This document shows, piece after piece, positions 24,285-35,013 of a stretch of 64,000 bases of DNA. Source of the DNA: Valencia hispanica (taxonomy: Eukaryota; Chordata; Actinopteri; Cyprinodontiformes; Valenciidae); NCBI GenBank assembly GCA_963556495.2, contig OY747721.1:14080649-14144648 (forward strand), in the 5' to 3' direction. The position numbers and the translations under genes were made by a program. Below the pieces are notes generated by a model. The model was not told where the DNA came from, ran no database searches, and saw only the letters and a program-made list of their open reading frames with translations. Each line of letters begins with the position of its first letter. The first letter of the stretch is position 1.

Positions 24285-25000
24285 TATTGTATTGTATTTT
24301 GTATTTATTTATTTGCACCATAATAAAAGACAATTTAAAAAAAAAATGAAACAACAAAAAGAAGTGTGGGAGAGGTAAAAAAAAAACTATATGGGCTTAT
24401 ACAAAGCTCCTCCCCAAGAAATATACAAACATTCAAAAGATAAATCCACAACAACAATAAGTGAAAGCAACAACTAATAACAACAAAAAAGAAAACACTA
24501 TAAGTGCCATTTTATAGCAGACACTCAAAGAAGTCCGAAATAAGAACATGGGTGTCTATAAATGTAAAATAATGGTATTTGTTTGAGTTAGTGTATGGGC
24601 ATGTAAAGAGATAATGATCCAATGACAACTATACTGGGAAAGAAACTATTACTATGCTGGGAAATAAACTATTAGGAGTCTTGATTTAACAGATAAGCTT
24701 TCAGTCTTAACTTAAAAGTATTGAGAGATTAAGATAATTTAACTACATGAAGATGAGAATTCCAAAGTAGGGAACCTCTGTAAACAAAAGAAAACTCAAT
24801 ATGTGTGTATGTGTGCAGCAAAAAGGGGGATGAAGTTTATCAGTGAGTCTTGTGTTATAAGAATGGACCTGAGAGTTAACTGTAAAGAATTCATGAAAGG
24901 ATTTGGGCAGCAAATGGTAAAGATGAATATATTTATAAATAAATAGATAAATTCAAAATACAGATTGGCTTTAAAAGACTAGTTAAAAAACTAGCATTAT
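24285..25000 (-). pseudogene. LINE C-terminal relic
   Basis: On the minus strand the region around 24,870-24,660 reads HSYNTRLTDKLH, then (after a one-base shift) FSFVYRGSLLWN, a stop, and SLNTFKLRLKAYLLNQ. This is the usual C-terminal pattern of CR1/L2-group reverse-transcriptase proteins: 'TR...', then 'R.a..WN.LP', then 'F...LK..L'. The left end CTTTTATTATGGTGCAAATA in the sense direction, followed by A-rich pentamer-like sequence (24,285-24,325), is a plausible LINE tail. The copy is 5'-truncated and frame-broken. The exact family is not identified. Confidence 0.5.
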
Positions 25001-26625
25001 AAGTCGTCTTGAAACCGCCTTCTTAGTATATCAAAATGTAAAATTTAAAACTGAAAAAAAAAAAAAACAGAATCAATTCTCCAAAGGTTATTTATTTCTG
25101 ATTCAGCAAATTTATTTAATGAAACATTACATCCTCCAAAAATCTTTTGTCGTCACTTCTACTTCGCATTGTGAATTGGTTGTTCGAACACAAACCATAA
25201 GGTGGTAATTATTCTTAAACTAATCAAAATTAGTTTAAAACTAACTTGGTCTTTAAGCATACATATTCATACTGAACTGTGACATAACCATTAACTCATC
25301 GGTTATTGTCTCTACTTCTATGCATATCAGTACATTTGTACTGTTTTTACTATTGGTAGTTAACTATTCATTTCTCTTTGACTTAGTACTTAATTCTTTT
25401 TGTTAATAAACTTGTATTTTGGAAAGTCATTCTTTGTTATTATACCATGTACATATGCAGTAACATGCTGTTCAAAGAATGGCAAAAACATACTCCTTCA
25501 TCTATTGTTTAATTACCTCAGCCTTATCAGACAGGTAATCATAAACATTAACTGAGACTATACTATTTGGCTATTATTATTTTCCTGGATCCCAGTATGG
25601 TGCCCCAAACTTGGACATTTTGACATAAAATGAATTAATCTTATTAATAATAATCTTATTAATAACTGCCCTAAGCAATTATTCATAAGTATTCATAGGC
25701 AAAACATACCTATTGTGTCAGAACAACTCTATATGTCAATGTTACCTTATCTGAACTTCCTACTTTGCAAATAAGAAAAGCATTTAAAATAATCAATGAA
25801 CAGTTTATTTTGAATATTTATTAATGTGTTAAGGTGTTTTAAAAGTTAACATTTCTTATTTGACAAAATAAATTAAACTTAAAAACCTGGAATGCAAAAA
25901 CAGCTTCGGGGAGCATATGGTTATTTCTGCATAGACAGTTTATAGATATTCTTTATATCTCTCTTGTTTAAAGAATGTGATAGCAAAGCAAAAAACCCCA
26001 AAAAACTATTGTTCTTTTTGCCTACCTACGTGACATGGCTTGAACATTTCCTAAGCTGGTTTCTTATTGGTTGAACAGCACCTCATGACTACTCCTTCCC
26101 TGAAATTTTCTTTCCAATCAGCTAAGTTCTGACTCAGTCAAAGGACATACACATAAAACAAATGTAACCTGATCAACTTCTCATGATTTGGCTTGAATAA
26201 ATTTCCTTTTTTTCATCTTTTGTTTTACAAAGTTTGTCTACATTTTTGTATAACTTCTGCAAGATTTTGTGTTTTTCTTTTCACCTGGTTCCAAATCAAA
26301 AGTGGGGAACTACAAAGGCATCCAGACAGTCTGAACCCGAACCAACAACCTTCCAGTCTCTGAGTGACCTATGGGCTAGAATCACTCAATTCTTTATATA
26401 AAGGCAAATGCTATTAGAGACAGCATAAGTTTAAACAACTAGAAATTAATTTTTGTTTTAATGATTACAAGTTTGTGTTTTTTCTTATAATTCTAGTAAA
26501 AACATATACAATTTTTTATTGTGTTAAATAAATCTTAATCACTGAATATATACAGGAAAATTGTATATTGTACATAGTTTATGATACATTGTTCAGTGGG
26601 ATTTGAAAAAAATTGAGTTAATGTG
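25001..26625. other. AT-rich non-coding DNA
   Basis: No coding signal, terminal repeats or tandem arrays are evident, apart from a short duplication of CTTATTAATAATAA near 25,640. Confidence 0.4.
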
Positions 26626-26632
26626 TTAACTT

Positions 26633-27814
26633 CTATGTTTCAATAGGAAACTTTTCATCAGAACGAACAGAAATCACATGTGGGGTGCCCCAGGGCTCCA
26701 TCCTGGGGCCCCTCTTATTTAATATCTACATGCTCCCACTAGGCAAGATTATAGCGACCAATAACATTAGCTACCATAACTACGCGGATGACACTCAGCT
26801 CTACATTACAATGTCACCAGGTGACTCTGAACCCATTCAAACCCTAAATCAATGCATTGACCAAATAAATGGATGGATGTGCCATAACTTTCTCCAGCTG
26901 AATAGAAACAAAACTGAAGTGATTATTTTTGGACCCAAGGAGGAACGATCAAGAGTCAGCACACAGCTTCAATTAATACAGCTAGAAACTACTGATCAGG
27001 TTTGTAACCTAGGTGTAGTAATGGACTCAGACCTGAACCTCCAGGGTCACATAAAGGCAATAACAAGGTCAGCGTTCTATCACCTGAAGAACATTTCTAG
27101 GATTAAAGGACTGATTTTGCAACACGACCTAGAAAAACTCATCCATGCGTTTATCTTTAGTCGGATTGATTACTGCAACAGCATCTTGACAGGTCTGCCT
27201 AAAAAGTCAATCAGACAGCTGCAGCTGATCCAGAACGCTGCCGCTCGCGTCCTCACTAGAACCAGGAAAGTAGAGCACATCACCCCAGTTCTAAAGTCCT
27301 TACACTGGCTCCCTGTAGCTCAGAGAATAGACTTTAAAATACTTTTACTAGTTTATAAATCATTACATGGCTTAGCACCAAAATATGTTGAAGACCTGTT
27401 GTCATGGTACATACCACCAAGACCCCTCAGGTCCTCCAACTCTAGCCTACTAAACATCCCTAGACTCAGAACTAAACATGGAGAAGCAGCTTTCAGTTTC
27501 TATGCTCCCCTTATCTGGAACAGACTTCCTGATGAGTGTAGAGCTGCTGAAACTCTGAACTGCTTTAAATCGAGACTAAAAACCCATCTGTTTAGAATTG
27601 CCTTTGAGTAAATGCTTGATGTTATATGTATGAAATGTGTTCATGCTCTCTTGCTTTTTTTTATTTTTCTCTTGCTTTATTGTGTATCATGTATAATGTG
27701 TGTTTCTTTTATGTGTTTCTTTTAAATCACCAAATCATGTAAAGCACCTTGAATTGCCCTGCTGTTGAAAGTGTGCTATACAAATAAAATTGCCTTGCCT
27801 TGCCTTGCCTTGCC
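26633..27814 (+). mobile_element. L2-type LINE, 5'-truncated
   Basis: The copy begins inside the RT domain ([20 protein letters not shown]) and runs to a 3' end made of AATAAAATTGCCTTGCC, with five TTGCC pentamers at 27,790-27,814. The heptamer TTAACTT lies at 26,626-26,632 and again at 27,815-27,821, so it is a possible target-site duplication. 5' truncation is the normal outcome of target-primed reverse transcription. The coding part is listed separately. Confidence 0.85.
26685..27611 (+). pseudogene. L2 reverse-transcriptase C-terminal part (open, N-terminally truncated)
   Basis: 308 codons remain open from the [16 protein letters not shown] motif (RT block 4), through the catalytic YADDTQLY box at about residues 34-41, to a natural C-terminal stop. 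The later blocks [27 protein letters not shown] and [10 protein letters not shown] follow, as do [20 protein letters not shown] and [13 protein letters not shown]; all are typical of teleost L2. The endonuclease and RT blocks 0-3 are absent, so it cannot act on its own. The lack of stops over about 930 bp suggests a fairly recent insertion compared with other LINE relics here. Confidence 0.85.
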
Positions 27815-27821
27815 TTAACTT

Positions 27822-28795
27822 AAATTCCAGATGAGGACTACGTCCCAAATCCACTTCCCACTCAGCAATCTACCCAAACTCTATTCACCTGGCGTCTCAC
27901 GCCTGGATGACATTTCTAATTACTCCGCAGTATATATAAACTCAGCCTGCCTAGCGCTCCTCGTCCGTCTCAATCGTTTTTGCACCCCTCCCTTCCCGAC
28001 CCTCTTCTTGGCCTTATACCTTTTACTTTACTTTAATATAAACAGTACTCTTGCATCAGTTCTTTTGTTCTCTCTGTGTTTCTGCTTTGTCTTCTCGAAC
28101 CCCCAGATGGTCGTGACAGATTGCTGCTCGTATTGAGCCAGGTTTTGCAGGAGGTTTCTTCCTGTTAAAGGGGAGTTTTTCCTCTCCACTGTCGCTACAT
28201 GCTTGCTCAGTACGAGGGATTGCTTTGGTTGGAGTCTGCTTTAACAGGGCGCAACTGCCGGTCAATGACTCGATGCAATCAGCCGGGATCCCTTAAATAG
28301 AAAACTAAAACTTTAACTGATTGGAATGTTAGTTTTAAGGTGACTTTCTAGTAAAATGCCCCGAGATAACATCTGTTGTGAATCGGCGCTAAATAAATAA
28401 ACCAAATTTAAATCCTCATCCCTTCCCTCATCCCCTTCATCCCCTCTAACATCCCTTCATCCCCTCCAACATCCCTTCATCCTCACATCCCTTCATCTCT
28501 TCCCTCATATCCCTACATCCACTCATCCTCTCTCTCTTACCCTAGTCTACTCATAGCCCTAGCCGCCTCTAACATCTCTCTCTTTCAGGTTCTGTCTGGG
28601 TGGGTCCTGAGCAGGCTCGGGAAAGAAGAATTCCTGAAGACTGCACCCCCACGCTGAGTCTTCTTCCTAGCCTTCATCGGTGCATCTCCCTAGACCTTTC
28701 ATCCCTCCATCCCATTACTTCAATAAACTTTTAAATTCAGATCTCTGAAACAGAGTCCTAGCTAGTGAAATCACCTTTAAAACAGAAGCGTGATA
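27822..28795. repeat. Mosaic: LTR-like ends around a LINE tail and a minisatellite
   Basis: Three parts are visible. (1) 27,830-28,100 contains TATATATAAACTC at about 27,929, resembling a TATA box before a transcribed LTR region. (2) 28,105-28,415 contains GAGGTTTCTTCCTGTTAAAG, TTTTTCCTCTCCACTGTCGC and GGCGCTAAATAAATAAACC, which I recognise as the 3' end of a widespread teleost LINE. (3) 28,410-28,545 is a minisatellite, followed by a tail with TTCAATAAACTTTTAAATTC and AGAAGCGTGATACA that resembles the R-U5 end of a fish LTR. No gag or pol sequence is present. Whether parts 1 and 3 belong to one solo LTR is uncertain. Confidence 0.35.
28410..28545. repeat. Minisatellite of CATCCCTTCATCCC-type units
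   Basis: Imperfect units such as CATCCCTTCATCCCCTCYAA follow each other, and further degenerate units (CTCATATCCCTACATCC) continue to about 28,545. The tract is C/T-rich on the plus strand. Confidence 0.75.
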
Positions 28796-28934
28796 CATGA
28801 TGATAAGGATTTTAAGACCAATTTATTTATTGTAAAATAATGTTGAATGTAGCTTGTCAATACTGCAACTACCATTAATATTTCTTTCAATGTCCCTTAG
28901 CAAGTAGCTAATAAAAGTACACTTTGCCGCCATC

Positions 28935-29690
28935 GACAAGATATTGCCATAGGTCCAAAATAGATGGCAAAGCTAATTTAAATTGACTTGTTTCCATGCA
29001 ATACCCTAACTTTTGAGCATAGTCCACAAGTTTTTAAAAGGGCTGGGGTTTGAGCAATTTTAGAAATAGGAGATTAGGATCATTACCCTTACTTTAAACC
29101 AGTTGTATTGTGTGTTTGGGACCATCGTCCAGTTTAAATACTAAATCATGTCCAAGTTTCAACCACTCAGCTGTTGATTTGAAGGGAAATTGAAGAATTT
29201 GGTTGTGCCCCCCCTTAATCATCAAATCTACTTTGAGCAACAAATCTGTTCCACTGAAAGAAAAACATACCTGCAGAATGATGCCACCACTACCATGCTT
29301 GATACATGGTACAGTGTTTTTTGGGAGTTTAAAGCCTCACCCGTCCTCCTCCAAACATGTGTCTTGTCATTACTGCCAAAAATGACAAAAAAGCCTTTTG
29401 ACTTCTCCATGTGGGCAGCTCAGAATCTCGGTAAGTCTTTCTTGGTTAGTTGCCTCTCGGGCCAAGTTGATGTAAAACTCTGATCAGTAACCCTGGTGTT
29501 TCAGGATCTTCCAGTGTATGATCAGCCAAATCCTAAGTGGTTCTTCAGTTGTTCTTGAACATGCTAACAAATTATATTTCATCAGATCTAACAGTGTGGC
29601 TCTGATTTATGAACCTTGGGCACAGTTAAATTTTTTATCAGGACTATGACCCCTGAGACAACTCAAAAATTTGTCTGGAATAGATAAAAA
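28935..29690 (-). pseudogene. Tc1-like relic (third family)
   Basis: Minus-strand transposase wording is seen in reverse on the plus strand: GTGTGTTTGGGACCATCGTC, CAGAATGATGCCACCACTAC, TTTTTTGGGAGTTTAAAGCC and CTCCAAACATGTGTCTTGTC. These match the order of a Tc1-like gene read backwards (DNDPKH region, GGGS region, then the WSDE region). All frames are interrupted and the ends are not recognisable. Confidence 0.5.
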
Positions 29691-29699
29691 CACAAACAA

Positions 29700-30415
29700 T
29701 AAACTAAACCTGTGAACATTGTCACCCAGTTCTTCATGAGGAAGAGATTGTTACATATAAAAATACAAGATGAACCAATTCAATTAAGTCTTTTTTAAAC
29801 TGTGTATTTGAGGCAATCATAATCACACTGAATTGCAGTAAAGATAAAAGGTAAGAATTAACAACTCTGCCTCTAGCCCTGTGGGTGGGAATGAGACAGC
29901 TTTACTTTGGGAATTACTGCAGCTATCCAAATCAACTTTTTACCCAACACTAAGAAGGATATGAGAGCAAAAGGTTGTTTATAAAAAAATGAAATTTTCT
30001 CTCTGATCCAGTTTAGTTAATTCATACATAACATCTATATATACATTTAGGTCCCACATCTTTATAGGACACAACGCTTATTCTGAAGACAAGGGCGGCT
30101 GTTTTCATGTTCCCTCATCATATTTCTGCAAGTCTATCTCTGCAGCTGTCTGTCTGGAAGGACATAAAGCATCACACCTTCATGTGGGTCAGACAGGTAC
30201 GTTACAGTATCAAATGAATGGGTGTATAAAAACTCTGAAAAGTGTCCGGATACCAAAAAAGGAAAGATATCAACTGCTGCTCAGTAGATGTAAAATGAGA
30301 CAGGCTATCTTGTGATGGCCTAGAGAGAAAGACATGTCCCGTTGTTCCAAATACTGACATCTTTGCACAAGACTCATTCTGTGAAATGTAAAAAATATCT
30401 TTGACCTGTAAAACT
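29700..30415. other. Non-coding, nothing recognised
   Basis: AT-rich sequence between two Tc1 relics. No supported feature. Confidence 0.4.
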
Positions 30416-30419
30416 GCAA

Positions 30420-30875
30420 CAAAGTTTGGTTACAATAAAGTCGGGTTGAAAGACAGAAGCCTTATCTGCCAAAGAAAACATTCAGGCCTGAATAAAATCT
30501 CCCAAAACCTTGTGGAAGGAAGGACTTGTTATGATCTGCTGAAACCAGACTTAAACATCTGGGCCCCAATTCCAAAAGTTATATTTGTATACAAATGTAC
30601 ATATAAACAACACTGAACACCACCAAAAGAACACCAGAGCCACAGCAAGACATGGTTGTGGCAGCATCATGCTCTGTAATTATTTTTCCTCAGATGGAAC
30701 TTTGTTTTTGTTTTTTTTTATAAAGCAGATCAAATTATGAACAGTTTCGTATACCAAATAGTTTTGTGCCTGCTAGAAAACTTAGGATGAAGAGAGATTT
30801 CACTTTCAAGATTCACAGTGATTCCAGGCATATGTCTTAATCAACAAAAGATTGACTTCATGAGGGGAAAATTAA
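30420..30875 (+). pseudogene. Tc1-like relic (plus orientation)
   Basis: AACCTTGTGGAAGGAAGGAC, CTGGGCCCCAATTCCAAAAG, ACACCACCAAAAGAACACCA and GGTTGTGGCAGCATCATGCT follow the order of the middle of a Tc1-like transposase gene (W.K(V/L)...SDE region, then HGGGSIML). After that the wording decays through TATGAACAGTTTCGTATACC. Frameshifts and stops throughout exclude function. Confidence 0.5.
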
Positions 30876-31979
30876 AGATTAAGAATGACCGAACCAGGGT
30901 TCTGTACACTTTTAGATCTACCTTTTAATGCTCTCTCAACACATGAATACAGCGTTAAGTCACACTGCTCTTCTATTGAGTACACACGTTGTGAAGTGTT
31001 TGCATAAAGAAAGAAAGAGTGAAAGGAGGACAGAGTGGAACCTCAAAGGAGACAAAAAGCGAAAGCAAACATGCTTGTGTGAATTTGTACCAAGGCACTC
31101 ACTCTATTCAGCTCCAGCCCGAAAGAGTTGTCTCAGAAACAACAATAGTGGGTAACATGATCTTTCATTACACATTGTGTAAACAGTGTAAGCTATCAGT
31201 GCTGCCAGTCAGGATGATTGATTGCGGCCTGTCACGGGAGAAGAGTGACACGTCAGGAAAAAGAAAAAGTTTTTCTCTCAACAAAGCGAGGCGCATTCAG
31301 GCTGCCACAGAAAGCGGTGATTAATGCGTTCTCTCTGGGTAATCCCACACCCCTGGCTAATGAAGGAGGAATCTATCATCCGTGCTGCAGTGGCAGATGT
31401 CACAAGGACAGCAATCCAAGTGCATGGGAACAATTTACTTTCTTTTCTCTAATTGTTCCTGAAATGTGTGACAAGTTTGGAGAAAAACACTTGAGTCAAC
31501 GGTTCCTGAGGGCAGACACAACAACAGCCGCCACTTCAATACACAATCCAGCCATTCTCTGCTTTAAAGTATCACTTCGGATACTGGAAGCACTCAGAGA
31601 TAAGAACTGCCATTAGGCCACTCTCTATAGCTACTGCATTCTTTGAAATTCTTGCTGTGCGCCCCTCTGAGAGGATGCCAAAGTATAAAGCTGCTAAAAT
31701 AAAGTATTTGCTGAGTGCAAAAACTAGTCTTGTACTCCTTCATGCTAACAAGGGAAGGAGCAGGGAGTTCTTAAACAATTTATCTGTGCTTCATTAAGTT
31801 GGCTACGCCCCATAATCAAGTGCAAAGCAAAGAAATTAGGCAGCAATTAGAGAAAAGAGTTGAAGCTGAGGGATCATGATTCAAGTCCCTGAAGAATATG
31901 TCTTACAAAACATCCAGCTGCAGCCTGAACAAAGGCAGCTTTAGATTTATTGTTTACAAACTTTAGTTTTCCAAAAGGC
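30876..31979. other. Non-coding, less AT-rich block without repeats
   Basis: 31,180-31,620 has higher GC and no repeat signature. Short open frames there show no recognisable protein features. It could be conserved regulatory sequence, but there is no direct evidence. Confidence 0.3.
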
Positions 31980-33229
31980 TACACAGCTGTAAAAACTATT
32001 TACCCTCTTACAGATTTCTTCTGTTTTTATTTTTTTGTCACACCTAAATATTTCAGAATCATAATTTTTGATAACCAGACAAATTACAAAAGTCCTGTTT
32101 TTTTTTCCTTCACAAAAGGAAAAAAAAGCTATCCAAAAACAACCTGTTCCTATGTGAAAAATAATAACTAGTAATAACTAGTTGTGTCACCCAGAATAAC
32201 AAAAACTGCCAGAAACTGTTTGTGATAACTGGCAAAGAGCATTCTATTTTAGAGGAATTTTGACCCACTCTTTTTTGCAGAATTGTTTTAATTCAGCCAC
32301 ATTGTAGGGTTTACAATTCTGAAGGACCTGTTTAATGCTATCCACAGTATCTAAAAGGGATTGAAGCTACTTGCTGGTATACTTTGCACCATGGTCCTGC
32401 TGCATGATTTGTGGATTCTCTAGACCATCACACAACCACTTCTATGTTTGAATGTTGTCGTAATCTTTTTTCCTGAAATGTTCTGTTAGTGTTCCAACAG
32501 ATTGAGTAGGATACACAGCTTCAAAAAAAATCCCACTTTTATCTAGGCAGTCCATAAAACATTTTCCCAAAAGTCTTCAAAGGTCCACAGCAATGTTCCC
32601 TCTAATTTTTCATGTGTCTGAGCAAACACACAAACGCCCTGAGCGGTCCCTTTGACCACTGTGAGCGACATCAGATGTGTGCACTGTGGTCATGCCAGCA
32701 TCGCATCCATTCAGTTTACATAGTTTATTAAAATAATCAAATTACAGCATTTAAATTTCTGTGAAAATACTTTTTAATTAAGTACATTATCCCACTTACA
32801 ATGAAAATGACAAAGATCTTATTCATGACCTGTGTAGTGTGTTAACACTATTGTAACTATAAATATCTCATTGTAACTGTGGAGAAACATGAACTGCCAA
32901 GTAAGCCAAGTTAACTATGAACTCAAATGTTGAAAACACACGTAACATTTTTATTATAAAGGTCTGACTTGTATTATAAGCATGAGCTATAGTGTGAAGC
33001 TCTTGCTGTGCACTGGGTAAGAGAGGTCTGGGAGAGGGTCCTGTGACTCTTTGTCTGCAAAATACAGTATATATTCATATTATTTGTATTTCTGCTACTC
33101 ATAAATCGGTTGACAGTATTAAATGATCAATTTATATAAATGTGCATTGTAAATAAATGACACTAGACAAACACAAATTTGATTTAGGACTTTAATTTCA
33201 CCGTATGATTCCTTACCTGGCTCATCTGT

Positions 33230-33445
33230 ACTCAGCCTTATGTCCTTTTAATTTTTGCTTTTAAGTGAATGTGCATGAGGGTTGGTTTGGAGGGAGGGGG
33301 TTATAACTGCGATCATGTTTTTAATTCTTTAGGGGAGGGATGGGAATGTGGTTTTATGTGGGGTAGTTTTAATCTGTAAAGCACTTTGAGATGCAATTTT
33401 GTATGAAAAACGCTTTATAAATAAAAATTGATTTAATTGATTGAT
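33230..33445 (+). mobile_element. LINE 3'-end fragment (L2-like)
   Basis: The run CTGTAAAGCACTTTGAGATG is followed by AACGCTTTATAAATAAAAAT and TTGATTTAATTGATTGATTT. This is the usual closing formula of L2-type LINEs in fish, with a short repeated tail. No coding sequence remains. It abuts the hAT transposase remnant, truncating its C-terminus. Confidence 0.6.
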
Positions 33446-33450
33446 TTTTT

Positions 33451-33648
33451 TTGTTTGCCCTCACTTATCCAGTGGTTGTACACATTGTCCAGGTTAATAG
33501 CCTCATCTGCTTGCAGCTTTGACTTTATGCACATCAGCTGATCCAAATGGTCCACTTCAAGACGATTTCTTGATGCTGTTTGGATACGATTCATTAAACT
33601 AAAGCCTCTTTCACAGTCTGCGCTGGATGCTTGAAATGTAGCACAAAT
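33451..33648 (-). pseudogene. hAT transposase C-terminal dimerisation domain (remnant)
   Basis: Minus-strand translation gives 66 open codons containing SSADCERGFSLMNRIQTASR, then RNRLEVDHLDQLMCIKSK and NVYNHWISEGKQ. The pattern A-x-CERxFS-x(2)-N-R-I-x-T-x(2)-RNRL-x(4)-L-x-QLM-x-I is the hATC dimerisation domain found at the C-terminus of hAT transposases and domesticated relatives. The open stretch stops just upstream (a TAA near 33,660), and downstream it runs into LINE tail sequence. No BED zinc finger or RNase-H-like core is present in this copy, so it is a fragment and not a domesticated gene. Confidence 0.88.
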
Positions 33649-34010
33649 ATTAATTGATTAGCTGCGTAAATACGTATGTGAATCGCATCATTGGCTGGAG
33701 CAGCTAGCCACTGGTCACTCAATGACATAAACGTTATTGTCTTGAAGCGAAATCTTTTAACCCAAATGCAGAATCAAACAGCAAACCAAACACTAAAAGA
33801 TTTATTCACACAGTATGAGCTGGTAAATTCTAGCCCTGCTGACTGACAGGAGCAGCACTGCTATTTTCCCATTGCAGGTTAAATGCTCAATTCTGATTTC
33901 ATTTCATTTATTAAGATCCCCATTAGCGCCTGAAATCTCAGTTGCTATACTTCCTGGGGTCTCCTCTACATTACATCACAAATTTACATAATTCATCATT
34001 TTATTACATT

Positions 34011-34013
<3 letters not shown>

Positions 34014-34058
<45 letters not shown>
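34014..34058. repeat. (CA)n microsatellite
   Basis: About 22 CA units, the first of two CA tracts that flank a 270-bp block with telomere-like TAACCC repeats. Confidence 0.95.
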
Positions 34059-34061
<3 letters not shown>

Positions 34062-34324
34062 TTGCTATCCTTGTGTTGACATTGTATTGACTTCCATTGA
34101 TTTTACTATGCCTAACCCAGACACTTTCCCTAAACCTAACCATTACTGATACATGCCTAACCCTAACCCTAACCTTAACCTAATCCACACCATACCACTA
34201 AACCTAACTAGTAGAGTTTAATAGCTAGTTAAACATTGTGGGGACCAGGCAAAATGTCCTCACAACTACAAATGTCCACACAAGGGTGGTGGGCTGTCAA
34301 AGGTTGGTCCTCACAAGTATACAT

Positions 34325-34326
<2 letters not shown>
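34059..34326. repeat. Teleost repeat block with TAACCC-like core, between two CA tracts
   Basis: The block starts GTCTTGCTATCCTTGTG, continues with GACTTCCATTGATTTTACTA, then CCTAACCCTAACCCTAACC (34,157-34,175) and CCTAACTAGT. It finishes with GTGGGGACCAGGCAAAATGT and GGTCCTCACAAGTATACATG before the second CA tract. I recognise this as a dispersed fish repeat that habitually sits between CA arrays. The hexamers are few and imperfect, so it is not an interstitial telomere array. Confidence 0.55.
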
Positions 34327-34414
<88 letters not shown>

Positions 34415-34458
34415 ACACACACACACACACACACACACGCACGCACACACACACACAC
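34327..34458. repeat. (CA)n microsatellite, long
   Basis: About 66 dinucleotide units with three interruptions (CC at about 34,412 and CGCACGC at about 34,437). Open frames here encode Thr-His or Cys-Val repeats and are artefacts. Confidence 0.95.
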
Positions 34459-34599
34459 GTTCACAACCTGGAGATAATCTACAATAGCCCAATGCAATTA
34501 ACTAAATAAACAAACAAAAACTGCTGTACACATAAACCATAAATAGCTCTCCAATACAAACTATAATGCATCTTTCCATATTACCATACTCTTACCGTA

Positions 34600-35013
34600 T
34601 CATGACTCTTGTGTGAACAGAAACAATTTTAACTTCTTTTGAAAACATTTCCTGTTATTTTCTAACAACAGAAATCCTGGTAATCCATTCCAAGCAACCA
34701 TGGCCCGATAAAAAACTGCTCTCTGAAACTGATTAGTTCTGACTAAAGGCAGAACACATCGCATTCTAGTGGTTTGTCTTGTGCAATAATAATGTTGGTC
34801 AGCAAAAAATGACAATGTTCTGTAAATTATTTCAGGAGTTTTTGTTTCAATTACATTAATGATAAAAAAGGCATAATAAAGAAATGATAATAAAATATAT
34901 TTCAATCTAGATTTTACAGTTAACCATGCCAAATTGTTGTGCATTGTAATTATATTAGTTGTATATGGACAACCCAAAACGATACGTGCCACTTTATTCT
35001 GTGCAACTTGCAA
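34600..35013 (-). pseudogene. LINE RT-protein C-terminus
   Basis: 137 open codons with LQVAQNKVARIVLGC-type start, NNLAWLTVKSRLKYILLSF, CTRQTTRMRCVLP, YRAMVAWNGLPGF and FQKKLKLFLFTQ before the stop. This is the tail region of a CR1/L2-group LINE protein, downstream of the RT fold (block 'QN.A.R.......H..L.WL.V..R', then 'TR', 'WN.LP', 'F...LK..L'). No catalytic residues lie in this part. It shares this plan with the relic at 24.3-25.0 kb, but the sequences are not close enough to call one family. Confidence 0.65.

Noticed and set aside
33451..33648. Domesticated hAT (ZBED-like) gene
   Set aside because: Only the dimerisation domain remains, it is bounded by a stop and by a LINE insertion, and it lies within recognisable hAT tips.
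34157..34175. Interstitial telomere
   Set aside because: Only about three TAACCC units, imperfect, and part of a known type of dispersed block between CA tracts.
34229..34492. Cys-Val and Thr-His repeat proteins
   Set aside because: Translations of a CA microsatellite.
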